From the NCBI GenBank assembly GCA_020439605.1, contig JAGQSI010000093.1, positions 1 through 7,251 of the forward strand: DNA of 7,251 nt. The letters run 5' to 3'. Numbering within the stretch: the first letter of the stretch is position 1; every line of letters begins with the position of its first letter. The notes under the pieces were generated by a model. It was not told the DNA's origin. It made no database searches and saw nothing but the letters and a program-made list of their open reading frames with translations. The position numbers and the translations under genes were made by a program. The DNA comes from Acidimicrobiales bacterium (GTDB lineage: Bacteria > Actinomycetota > Acidimicrobiia > Acidimicrobiales > Iamiaceae). Of the stretch, positions 1 through 4,962 are shown in pieces.

Positions 1-167
1 CCATCGAGTTGGAAATGTGCGTAGGTCTCGTCGGTTTCGAGTTGGGGTAACAGCCCGTCGAGCAGTTCGACCAGCTGCATTCGAAATATGGGAAACGGTT
101 TGTACCACTCACGGTCCCAGTGGGTGTGGGGAACGACGTTTACTCGGCGTGGTTCTCGGGTGGTCAT
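1..167 (-). CDS. GH38-family alpha-mannosidase, N-terminal fragment
   Basis: The reading frame starts at an ATG at 167 and runs leftward out of the window, so only the first 55 residues are present. Residues 11-22 read VVPHTHWDREWY. This is the N-terminal signature of glycoside hydrolase family 38, enzymes that cleave alpha-mannosides from glycans using a zinc-assisted retaining mechanism. By analogy with Golgi mannosidase II, His16 and Asp18 would be two of the zinc ligands; the others lie outside the window. The motif falls only about 12 residues in and no signal peptide precedes it, so the enzyme is probably cytoplasmic and acts on imported or recycled oligosaccharides (inference). The gene diverges from the GYD-domain gene across 36 bp. 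A TAGCGT hexamer at 174-179 ends 6 nt before the ATG, which suggests a leaderless transcript. The family call is strong, but the substrate cannot be judged from this fragment. Confidence 0.88.
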   Translation of the reverse strand, partial: MTTREPRRVNVVPHTHWDREWYKPFPIFRMQLVELLDGLLPQLETDETYAHFQLD

Positions 168-196
168 AGGACAACGCTACGGCCTGCGGGTACCCT
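168..196 (+). promoter_or_regulatory. Putative promoter of the GYD-domain gene (leaderless)
   Basis: AGGACA at 168-173 matches four of six positions of TTGACA. A 17-bp spacer separates it from TACCCT (TANNNT) at 191-196, which ends 7 nt before the ATG at 204. There is no purine-rich Shine-Dalgarno sequence. The -35 overlaps the initiation region of the divergent GH38 promoter, so the two promoters probably compete for polymerase. Confidence 0.45.
174..179 (-). promoter_or_regulatory. Putative -10 element of the GH38 gene (leaderless)
   Basis: Read on the minus strand the hexamer is TAGCGT, matching TANNNT. Six nucleotides separate it from the ATG at 167, so the transcription start would fall on the start codon. 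I see no good -35 at 16-18 bp spacing and no Shine-Dalgarno sequence. Confidence 0.45.
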
Positions 197-203
197 GCAG
201 GTC

Positions 204-506
204 ATGGCAAAGTTCGTGATGCTTTCAACGTTGGGTCCTGATGGTCATGCTCGGTTGCGGGAGAACCCAGAAAGGCTGCGTGAGGTGAACGCAGATGTTG
301 AGGCGATGGGTGTCAAGGTGCTTGAGCAGTATGCGCTTCTTGGGCAGTATGACTTCCTCAACATTTTGGAAGCCCCCGATGAAAAGACAATGGCTCGGGT
401 TGCCACGACCTTGTCTGCTCGTGGCACTCTTCGCACTCTCACGCTCACCGCAATTGAGGTGGACGACTACATCGAGCTGATGGGTGGCGGAGTGGGCAAC
501 CCCTGA
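204..506 (+). CDS. GYD-domain protein
   Basis: This 100-residue soluble protein resembles the GYD family (PF08734), small ferredoxin-like alpha/beta proteins whose biochemical role is not established. The diagnostic stretch is residues 46-84. It starts LGQYDFLNILEAPDE, so the name-giving G-Y-D is G47-Q48-Y49-D50 here, and it continues through an Ala/Met-rich helix to SARGTLRTLTLTAI near the C-terminus. The start was placed at the ATG at 204 rather than the in-frame GTG at 120. The MAKFVML N-terminus is typical of the family, the extra 28 upstream codons would overlap the divergent mannosidase gene, and a -10 hexamer ends just before 204. No cysteines, membrane segments or catalytic motif are visible. 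The gene converges on the 74-aa minus-strand gene with 3 bp between stop codons. Its neighbours do not indicate a pathway. Confidence 0.82.
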   Translation: MAKFVMLSTLGPDGHARLRENPERLREVNADVEAMGVKVLEQYALLGQYDFLNILEAPDEKTMARVATTLSARGTLRTLTLTAIEVDDYIELMGGGVGNP

Positions 507-509
507 GGG

Positions 510-734
510 TTAGTACCACCACATCGAGTTGCGTCGCTCCCGACGAACATCGTCGTGAGCGAATACCGCTGGCAGGATCTCGTCGTCGCTTCGTCGTTTG
601 ACGCTGTAGCCGTCCTGGGTAACTGCGTGGATCTCGTAGCCGTTCACCCACGTCCGGTCGAAACCGGTGCGTACTTCAACCTTGGTCCCCGGCTCTAGAG
701 CCGGCCTTGGTTGAGGTGAAGTCGAGTTGCTCAC
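510..734 (-). CDS. Small conserved-looking protein of unknown function, SH3/Tudor-like
   Basis: I do not recognise a named family. The protein is 74 residues if it starts at the GTG at 734. A disordered Ser/Pro/Gln/Arg-rich head (1-15) leads into a short beta-rich region: EPGTKVEVRTGFDRTWVNGY (15-34), then DGYSVKRRSDDEILPAVF. It ends in a basic-aromatic tail with paired Arg residues and a terminal MWWY. The run of short strands with a conserved-looking Trp-x-x-Gly-Tyr turn suggests an SH3- or Tudor-like barrel (inference). The frame is open upstream to 848, but that would overlap the end of osmC by 64 bp. The GTG at 734 is preceded 7 nt upstream by TATTGT, a good -10, so a leaderless GTG start is preferred. 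Charge pattern and codon use look like real coding sequence. The gene could act on nucleic acid or protein; nothing nearby decides this. Confidence 0.68.
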   Translation of the reverse strand: MSNSTSPQPRPALEPGTKVEVRTGFDRTWVNGYEIHAVTQDGYSVKRRSDDEILPAVFAHDDVRRERRNSMWWY

Positions 735-741
735 AGCGCTG

Positions 742-747
742 ACAATA
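742..747 (-). promoter_or_regulatory. Putative -10 element of the 74-aa gene (leaderless GTG)
   Basis: On the minus strand this reads TATTGT, one mismatch from TATAAT at each of positions 4 and 5. Exactly 7 nt separate it from the GTG at 734. It lies in the 50-bp gap downstream of osmC, so this gene can be transcribed independently of osmC although both face the same way. Confidence 0.5.
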
Positions 748-784
748 GGCCCGTTTGGAGCCGGGACGCGCCACTGTCTCGGAC

Positions 785-1258
785 TTAGCCCCAGGTGAAG
801 ATGGGATCGATCGAAATCTCGCAGTTCAAGGTGTTGGCAATGAAGCATTCCTTGTGAGCGACCTCGATGAGATGGCCGAGCCGCTCGTCGCTGATGCGTG
901 AGGGTTTGGTGTCGACAAGGGCGACCTCGGGTTGCAAACGGATGGTTGTTATTCGCATGGGACCGTTGTCTGCAGCCATGAGCGCTGTTGCATCATCGCT
1001 GTAGGACACGACATCGAGGCGTGCACGCGAGGCGACCGCCAGAAACGACAACATCTGACACGACGATGCTGCGGCCAGGAGAAGCTGCTCGGGGTTTAAT
1101 CGAGAGCTGTCACCTTTGAACGCCGGGTCCGAGGTTATTGCCAGATCGGCGTGTGCAGGTGGGGCCACCACACTGTGGCCTCTGTCGTAGTGCTCGTAGC
1201 CGAGCCCTGTAGAGCCTTTCCAAGTGAGTCTTGTGAAGTAGTGGTGAACTGCTTCCAT
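785..1258 (-). CDS. OsmC/Ohr-family peroxiredoxin-like protein
   Basis: The 157-residue product has OsmC-family layout (PF02566), thiol peroxidases that reduce organic hydroperoxides and fatty-acid peroxides in the cytoplasm. The N-terminal half is beta-rich. A central helix carries NPEQLLLAAASSCQML, with the probable peroxidatic cysteine at C67 and Glu57 one helix turn or more before it. The second conserved cysteine, C138, lies in AHKECFIANTL, as expected for the resolving cysteine. C146 follows eight residues later and is an additional thiol. Length is normal for the family. The ATG at 1258 was chosen over an upstream in-frame start at 1348: it gives the usual N-terminus (MEAVHHYFTRLTW), has an AGGAGA ribosome-binding site 7 nt away, and avoids overlap with the divergent rnhB. 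The exact subfamily (OsmC, Ohr or YhfA-like) cannot be settled by eye. Confidence 0.87.
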   Translation of the reverse strand: MEAVHHYFTRLTWKGSTGLGYEHYDRGHSVVAPPAHADLAITSDPAFKGDSSRLNPEQLLLAAASSCQMLSFLAVASRARLDVVSYSDDATALMAADNGPMRITTIRLQPEVALVDTKPSRISDERLGHLIEVAHKECFIANTLNCEISIDPIFTWG

Positions 1259-1265
1259 ATGTAGG

Positions 1266-1271
1266 TCTCCT
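1266..1271 (-). promoter_or_regulatory. Shine-Dalgarno sequence of the osmC-like gene
   Basis: The minus strand reads AGGAGA, 7 nt before the ATG at 1258. It decides this start against the longer frame opening at 1348. It is the only convincing Shine-Dalgarno sequence at any gene start in the window. Confidence 0.65.
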
Positions 1272-1278
1272 ATGGCGG

Positions 1279-1284
1279 TAGCTT
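1279..1284 (+). promoter_or_regulatory. Possible -10 element of rnhB
   Basis: TAGCTT fits TANNNT and ends 9 nt before the ATG at 1294, or 6 nt before the in-frame TTG at 1291. Transcription would then begin within about three bases of the ATG. This fits the leaderless pattern of the window less exactly than the other sites. Confidence 0.28.
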
Positions 1285-1293
1285 TGAGAGTTG

Positions 1294-1995
1294 ATGGCAG
1301 CCAAGAATGCCCCCGTGCTTCGTAAGGCATTGAAGCGTAAAGGCCCAACGCTTGAAGTGGAGCGTGCGTTGTGGGCGCAGGGCAATGATGTGGTGGTTGG
1401 GGTTGATGAGGTTGGGCGTGGAGCTTGGGCTGGGCCGCTAACCATTGGTGCTGTCGTGTTGCCCAAGGATCGCAGGGTCAACAAGGTCCGAGATTCCAAG
1501 CAGCTCACTGAACGTGAACGTGAGGTCTTGTTCGGGCGGATCGCTGATTGGTGTGTTGCTTGGTCGATTGGTCATGCCACCCATGGCGAATGTGACGAGC
1601 TCGGTATGTCAGAGGCACAAAGGCTTGCGGCGAAGAGGGCGATCGATGGCCTCGGTTTGGTTCCCGACAAGGTGCTGATCGATGGGAAATGGGACTTCAT
1701 TGGAGGAGGCAAGACCCAGATGATCGTGAAGGGTGATGCCTCGTGCTTGTCGATCTCGGCAGCTTCTATTCTCGCCAAGGTCACTCGTGATCGCATGATG
1801 CGCGAGGCGGATCAGCATTTCCCTGCCTACGATTTTGCATGGAACAAGGGGTATCCGTGCCCTAGGCACAAAACCGCGCTTCGTGGTTTAGGGCCTTGCC
1901 CTATTCATCGCCGTAGCTGGGCGTTCATGGATGACATTGGCTGGACCGGGGCTCAGCGTTATCACCGAGAAGATCCCCAGGGTTCTCTCTTCTGA
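1294..1995 (+). CDS. rnhB: Ribonuclease HII
   Basis: RNase HII cleaves the RNA strand of RNA:DNA hybrids and starts removal of misincorporated ribonucleotides from DNA in the cytoplasm. The 233-residue product has all family landmarks. GVDEVGRGAWAGPL holds Asp38 and Glu39, RDSKQLT is at 66-72, Asp130 lies in LIDGK, and Asp148 lies in KGDASCLSISAASILAKVTRD. The spacings D38-D130 (92) and D130-D148 (18) equal those of the E. coli tetrad D16-E17-D108-D126, so the active site is complete. The C-terminal YPCPRHKTAL and GPCPIHRRSW substrate-binding segments are also present. A roughly 30-residue basic N-terminal extension precedes the core. An in-frame TTG three bases earlier (1291) could be the true start. 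The gene diverges from the osmC-like gene across 35 bp. Confidence 0.96.
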   Translation: MAAKNAPVLRKALKRKGPTLEVERALWAQGNDVVVGVDEVGRGAWAGPLTIGAVVLPKDRRVNKVRDSKQLTEREREVLFGRIADWCVAWSIGHATHGECDELGMSEAQRLAAKRAIDGLGLVPDKVLIDGKWDFIGGGKTQMIVKGDASCLSISAASILAKVTRDRMMREADQHFPAYDFAWNKGYPCPRHKTALRGLGPCPIHRRSWAFMDDIGWTGAQRYHREDPQGSLF

Positions 1996-2042
1996 CGCTC
2001 AGCGTTGCGGTGGCTGACATGACCTGAGGTGCAGTGGAGCGT

Positions 2043-2048
2043 TACCGT
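2043..2048 (+). promoter_or_regulatory. Putative -10 element of the small membrane protein gene (leaderless GTG)
   Basis: TACCGT (TANNNT) ends 8 nt before the GTG at 2057. No Shine-Dalgarno sequence is visible. The 61-bp gap after rnhB shows no terminator hairpin; the only self-complementary stretch there is a short ACGCT-C-AGCGT at 1995-2005 without a T-run. Confidence 0.4.
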
Positions 2049-2056
2049 CGCTTCAC

Positions 2057-2458
2057 GTGGATCGTCTACGCCCATTTCCTGTTGCCGTGTTCTGTGGCAT
2101 CACCTTGCTCATCTGGACCAATCGGATCTGGCTTGCTTGGACCAACGACGAGGACACCGTTGCCGAGAAGTTGGTCTGGTCTTTGCCGATCACGTTGTTC
2201 GTAATTGCTGCAGCAGTGCTCGGGTTGGCTTTGGTGCGAGGGGTCGAGCGCGATGAGAAGTGGTTTGTGCAGGCGATCCGGATATTTGCTGCGGCAACCG
2301 CGATCTACTGGGCGGTGCGTGTGCCGATCATCTGGGCCAACGACCATGGTTTGGAACCGAGGGAGGAGCTTGGTTTCAAACTGGTTCATTCGGTGTTGGC
2401 CGTTGTTTCGGTTGGCCCGGCATTGTTCGCTTGGCGAAGTGTCAGTTCTCGGAACTGA
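2057..2458 (+). CDS. Small integral membrane protein, four predicted TM helices, function unknown
   Basis: I do not recognise a named family. The 133-residue product is strongly hydrophobic, with probable membrane spans near residues 7-27, 38-61, 71-93 and 106-126. They are linked by short charged loops: NDEDTVAEK after the first span, RGVERDEKW after the second, and a longer NDHGLEPREELG before the fourth. Aromatic residues, mostly Trp, cluster at the predicted membrane edges (W20, W25, W28, W41, W69, W85, W93). There are no enzymatic motifs, and the single cysteine (C13) is inside the first span. The GTG at 2057 was taken as the start because a TACCGT hexamer lies just before it and no ATG offers a better one. 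The last 17 bp overlap the end of the convergent permease gene. Confidence 0.78.
   Translation: MDRLRPFPVAVFCGITLLIWTNRIWLAWTNDEDTVAEKLVWSLPITLFVIAAAVLGLALVRGVERDEKWFVQAIRIFAAATAIYWAVRVPIIWANDHGLEPREELGFKLVHSVLAVVSVGPALFAWRSVSSRN
2442..2458. repeat. Perfect 7-bp inverted repeat containing both convergent stop codons
   Basis: TCAGTTC and GAACTGA flank a 3-nt TCG loop with no mismatches. The right arm ends in the TGA of the plus-strand membrane protein, and the left arm, read on the minus strand, ends in the TGA of the permease. Each protein therefore ends in Asn. There is no T-run on either side, so it is at best a weak bidirectional terminator or a 3'-end-protecting hairpin (inference). Confidence 0.6.
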
Positions 2459-3515
2459 GTCTGGTTTCTCGTTCGTTCCAGACGTCCTTGGCCACCACCT
2501 GGATCATTCCTGCCACGGGAATCGCAAGAAGTGCGCCGAGCAGACCAAAGACTTCTACACCGATGAGTACCGAGATCATTACTCCTAGCGGGTTCACGTT
2601 GACGGTGCGCGACATGACCGTTACCTGCAGCACGTTGTTCTCGAACTGCTGGTAGATGATGAAGAACGCGATTGTGGCGATTCCTGCTGGCGTGCTGTGC
2701 AGGAATGCGACAGCGATCGCGGGGATGGCGCCGAGCGTTGCGCCTACGAGAGGAATCAGATCTGCGAAGGCCACCCATAGCGCCAACACTTCGGGGTAGG
2801 GGACGCCAGCGATTCGAAGGAACAGGTAGGCAGATATGCCGGCGATGATCGAGATCACCACGTTTCCGAACATGTATCCAGATATGGAACGTGCTGCATC
2901 TACCGAGACTCGTCTTATCCGGTCTCTGTGTTGCTCTGGCAGTACTTTCACGATCGCTTCGCTCAGGTCCGGGCCGCCGAGCAGGAACAAAACGGTGAGG
3001 ACGAAGATTGTGATCGCTGCCACCAGACCGGAAAACACTGAGCTGATGACGGAGATCCCTCGCCCGCCTGCGGTGCCCAACTGTTTTTCGATTGTCGCTC
3101 GGTTTTCTTCGTACTTCTTGTCGAGGTCGTATTTGTCGATGTACTCGCCGAGTGTGCCTTCACCGTTTTTGGCATCGTCGATGAGCTCGGGAAGGTTGTC
3201 TGCGAACTTTTGGCCTTGATCTATGAGAGGTCTGGCGAATGCGTATGAGAGTCCTGCGAGACTGACGAATGCCACGAGACAGACCAACAGCGTCGCGATG
3301 CCTCGGCGCATCTTCATTCGGTACTGGAGCAGGTCTACCGCTGGGGTGAGTACCACTGCGAAGAACAGGGCGACTAGCAGGTATGTCACCACTTTCCAGA
3401 GGCGTGTCATGGCGAACACGCTCCCTGAGAGCAGGAACAGAACGCCCCAGACAATGGCGGTCACCTTGACTACATATCTGGTGTCGACGGTGCGTGGATC
3501 TTGCGCTGGTTGCAC
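2442..3515 (-). CDS. AI-2E family transporter (putative permease)
   Basis: The 357-residue product matches the AI-2E transporter family (PF01594), polytopic inner-membrane proteins linked variously to export of autoinducer-2, ion antiport or small-molecule efflux. The substrate here is unknown. Three N-terminal spans lie near residues 17-37, 41-61 and 73-94. They are followed by a hydrophilic, charged domain (about 95-150) and a long hydrophobic span near 155-181. Further spans lie near 212-236, 243-271, 274-292 and 311-340. Family hallmarks are PLVGATLGAIPA (255-266) and YQQFENNVLQ (288-297). Length is normal. The start is a GTG at 3515, with TACGGT ending 6 nt before it. The gene diverges from the Nfu_N-like gene across 68 bp, and its last 17 bp overlap the end of the small membrane protein gene. 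Confidence 0.92.
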   Translation of the reverse strand: MQPAQDPRTVDTRYVVKVTAIVWGVLFLLSGSVFAMTRLWKVVTYLLVALFFAVVLTPAVDLLQYRMKMRRGIATLLVCLVAFVSLAGLSYAFARPLIDQGQKFADNLPELIDDAKNGEGTLGEYIDKYDLDKKYEENRATIEKQLGTAGGRGISVISSVFSGLVAAITIFVLTVLFLLGGPDLSEAIVKVLPEQHRDRIRRVSVDAARSISGYMFGNVVISIIAGISAYLFLRIAGVPYPEVLALWVAFADLIPLVGATLGAIPAIAVAFLHSTPAGIATIAFFIIYQQFENNVLQVTVMSRTVNVNPLGVMISVLIGVEVFGLLGALLAIPVAGMIQVVAKDVWNERETRLSSEN

Positions 3516-3521
3516 ACCTTG

Positions 3522-3527
3522 ACCGTA
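3522..3527 (-). promoter_or_regulatory. Putative -10 element of the AI-2E-family gene (leaderless GTG)
   Basis: The minus strand reads TACGGT, ending 6 nt before the GTG at 3515. The AAGGT just before the GTG is too close to act as a Shine-Dalgarno sequence. No clear -35 is visible. Confidence 0.42.
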
Positions 3528-3567
3528 CCGAGGTGACAGGAATGGCTGGGGGATGGGGGCCGAGCGC

Positions 3568-3573
3568 TACGAT
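3568..3573 (+). promoter_or_regulatory. Possible -10 element of the Nfu_N-like gene
   Basis: TACGAT fits TANNNT and ends 10 nt before the ATG at 3584, giving a predicted leader of about 3-4 nt. It would drive the Nfu_N-like and cytochrome genes together. No Shine-Dalgarno sequence is present. Confidence 0.35.
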
Positions 3574-3583
3574 CTTGATCGTC

Positions 3584-3874
3584 ATGGGTCAGTCGATCGT
3601 TGTTCACCGCAAGCCGTCCGCCAAGCCTGGCGTTGTGCGCTTTGAGACCAACCGTGTGTTCTCTGGCATGGGCCATGAGCGTTACAGCGCGGGTACCGAG
3701 GTTTGGGGCGAACGTCCCCCAGATGTTCTCGCCCGTCGTTTGTTGGCCGAGCCATCTGTGGCTGGCGTGCATGTGAACGCCAACATCATCACTGTTGATC
3801 TGGCCAAGGGTTTCGACGATGAGGGTCTAGAGGACATCATCGTGAATCTCTATCGGTTCTACCCGGACGAATGA
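3584..3874 (+). CDS. Nfu/NifU N-terminal-domain-like protein without an Fe-S scaffold domain
   Basis: The 96-residue product resembles the Nfu N-terminal domain (PF08712), usually found ahead of the CxxC iron-sulfur scaffold domain of Nfu proteins. The matching features are KPSAKPGVVRFETNR (10-24), which parallels the family's TPNPxxLKF opening, and LARRLLAEPSVAGVHVNANIITVDLAKGF (49-77), which parallels the L-x-GV-x-V-x-ITV core. The protein contains no cysteine at all, so it cannot carry a cluster and must act as a partner or stand-alone fold. The ATG at 3584 was preferred over an in-frame ATG at 3494, which would add 30 unrelated residues and overlap the divergent permease gene. Its TGA overlaps the ATG of the cytochrome gene as ATGA, indicating translational coupling. 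Assignment rests on the C-terminal core motif; function is uncertain. Confidence 0.72.
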   Translation: MGQSIVVHRKPSAKPGVVRFETNRVFSGMGHERYSAGTEVWGERPPDVLARRLLAEPSVAGVHVNANIITVDLAKGFDDEGLEDIIVNLYRFYPDE

Positions 3875-4281
3875 GACGTCGGCTACTTGCTCTGGTGGTT
3901 TCTGGATCGCTTGCTGCCGGCGCGCTGATGAGCGCTTGCGGCTCCGATGGCGGTACCGATGTGAAGCTCAGCGTGCAGGGCGAACGGGGTAGAACCGTTG
4001 CTGAGGAGCAGGGTTGCACTAGCTGCCACACCTCTGATGGATCCAAGGGTGTTGGACCTTCGTGGAAGGGTATGGCCGGCTCCAAGATCGAACTCAACGA
4101 TGGTTCCACCGTTGTGGCCGACGACGAGTATCTCCGTGCGGCCATTTTGGATGGTCGTAGCCAAGTGGTGAAGGGCTATGCCAACATCATGCCGGTCTAT
4201 AAGGGCGAGCTGAGCGATTCTCAGGTTGAGGATCTGATTGCCTTCTTCAATGATCTAGCGGCACCAACTCCAGAAAATTAG
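3871..4281 (+). CDS. c-type cytochrome lipoprotein, single haem
   Basis: The 136-residue product starts with a lipoprotein signal: RRR, a hydrophobic stretch (5-20), then LMSAC with lipidation expected at Cys23. After a short Gly/Asp-rich linker comes one class I cytochrome c domain. CTSCH at 49-53 attaches the haem, with His53 as the proximal ligand, and Met107 in NIMPVY is the expected distal ligand. The pattern HTSDGSKGVGPSWKGMAG, then DGSTVVADDEYL, then KGYANIMPVYKGELSD resembles the cytochrome c domain fused to subunit II of caa3-type oxidases. The role is probably electron delivery on the outer face of the membrane, perhaps to a terminal oxidase (inference). The start overlaps the stop of the preceding gene by 4 bp (ATGA) and has no Shine-Dalgarno sequence of its own. 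No oxidase genes are nearby. Confidence 0.92.
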   Translation: MRRRLLALVVSGSLAAGALMSACGSDGGTDVKLSVQGERGRTVAEEQGCTSCHTSDGSKGVGPSWKGMAGSKIELNDGSTVVADDEYLRAAILDGRSQVVKGYANIMPVYKGELSDSQVEDLIAFFNDLAAPTPEN

Positions 4282-4290
4282 CCAACCCAC

Positions 4291-4319
4291 TTGCCATCGC
4301 CGAACAAATGTTCGATGAT
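4291..4319 (+). promoter_or_regulatory. imuA promoter, leaderless
   Basis: TTGCCA at 4291-4296 matches five of six -35 positions. A 17-bp spacer separates it from GATGAT at 4314-4319, which matches TATAAT at positions 2, 3, 5 and 6. The hexamer ends 6 nt before the ATG at 4326, so the transcript should begin at that codon. The LexA box occupies most of the spacer and touches the -10. Confidence 0.55.
4301..4314. promoter_or_regulatory. LexA-binding site (SOS box) of imuAB
   Basis: The sequence is CGAAC-AAAT-GTTCG, a perfect inverted repeat of the Gram-positive/actinobacterial LexA core CGAAC-N4-GTTCG. The base after it fits the longer mycobacterial form (TCGAAC-N4-GTTCGA), while the base before is C instead of T. 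It sits between the -35 and -10 of imuA, where bound LexA would block polymerase. The in-frame ATG at 4308 lies inside the box and is therefore unlikely to be the translation start. Confidence 0.87.
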
Positions 4320-4325
4320 GGGGTG

Positions 4326-4958
4326 ATGGCAGTTTCTCTTGCAGATATCACCACGCTGAGCCGTTTGGCTGAGTCTGTTCTGCCTGTTCCTGAACCTTTT
4401 GTGGATCTGTTGCCATCGGGTGGGTTGGTGCGAGGGGCCATGTTGGCCACGGCCGGACCAGTTGCGCAGAGTTTGGCGATGGCCCTTGTTGGGCCACTCA
4501 CCCAGATGGGTTCTTGGTGTGCAGTGGTGGGGTTGGAGGAGCTTGGCTTGCTCGCTGCTAGCGAATTGGGGGTTGAGCTTGGTCGAGTGCTGGTAGTGGA
4601 CGAAGCAGATCCAACAAGGTGGCCAGCGACGGTTGATGCACTTTTGGATGCGGTGGAGGTTGTTCTGGTTCGGGCACCATCTCAGCTGAGCGCTGCGACT
4701 GCGAGCAGGCTTGTGGCGAGGGCTCGTGGTCGTGGCTCGGTATTGATGCAGGTTGGATCTTCTGGCTCGCTTTGGCCACAGTCGCCTGATTTCACGATTT
4801 CAGCCCGTTCGCTGGCTTGGGATGGGATCGGCTTTGGCCATGGTCACCTCCGAGCCAGACATGTGGAGGTGGAGGTTGTTGGTCGTCGTGTTGGTGGACC
4901 TGCACGCCACGGTTCCATCTGGTTGCCGGGGCCTGACGGTGCGATTTCTCGACGGTAG
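4326..4958 (+). CDS. imuA: ImuA-like SOS mutagenesis accessory protein
   Basis: ImuA proteins are RecA-like accessory factors that work with ImuB and the polymerase DnaE2 in error-prone bypass of DNA damage. The 210-residue product has the family opening LLPSGGLVRGAML (28-40) followed by ATAGPVAQSLAMAL. In RecA-type ATPases this position is the Walker A loop, but no GKS/GKT is present, so ATP binding of the usual kind is unlikely. A Walker-B-like hydrophobic strand is seen at RVLVVDEAD (87-95). The end is Gly/Arg-rich. Assignment depends partly on position, directly before imuB and behind a LexA box, because sequence identity in this family is low; it may correspond to mycobacterial ImuA'. 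The ATG at 4326 was chosen since the upstream ATG is within the LexA box and the -10 hexamer ends 6 nt before 4326. imuB begins 4 nt after its stop. Confidence 0.82.
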   Translation: MAVSLADITTLSRLAESVLPVPEPFVDLLPSGGLVRGAMLATAGPVAQSLAMALVGPLTQMGSWCAVVGLEELGLLAASELGVELGRVLVVDEADPTRWPATVDALLDAVEVVLVRAPSQLSAATASRLVARARGRGSVLMQVGSSGSLWPQSPDFTISARSLAWDGIGFGHGHLRARHVEVEVVGRRVGGPARHGSIWLPGPDGAISRR

Positions 4959-4962
4959 TGCC

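Noticed and set aside
735..848. N-terminal extension of the 74-aa gene up to 848
   Set aside because: It overlaps the 3' end of osmC, has low-complexity His/Arg/Leu composition, and a -10 hexamer sits right before the GTG at 734.
1334..1339. TACGCT on the minus strand as a distant -10 for osmC
   Set aside because: It lies about 75 nt upstream inside rnhB, with no -35 at proper spacing; too weak to annotate.
1259..1348. Longer osmC start at 1348
   Set aside because: It would overlap the divergent rnhB start, and the AGGAGA Shine-Dalgarno sequence supports 1258.
1995..2005. ACGCT-C-AGCGT as the rnhB terminator
   Set aside because: A one-base loop cannot form that hairpin properly, and no T-run follows.
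2836..3219. 127-codon open frame on the plus strand inside the AI-2E-family gene
   Set aside because: It is antisense to a well-supported membrane protein, with Ser/Thr/Arg-rich composition typical of a shadow frame.
3160..3585. 141-codon minus-strand frame overlapping the AI-2E-family gene start
   Set aside because: It is Arg/His/Pro-rich with no motif, and is out of frame with the real gene.
4753..4962. In-frame extension of imuB, 70 codons upstream
   Set aside because: It lies wholly inside imuA in another frame, and known ImuB proteins begin at the VRTLVVRCPDW motif just after the ATG at 4963.
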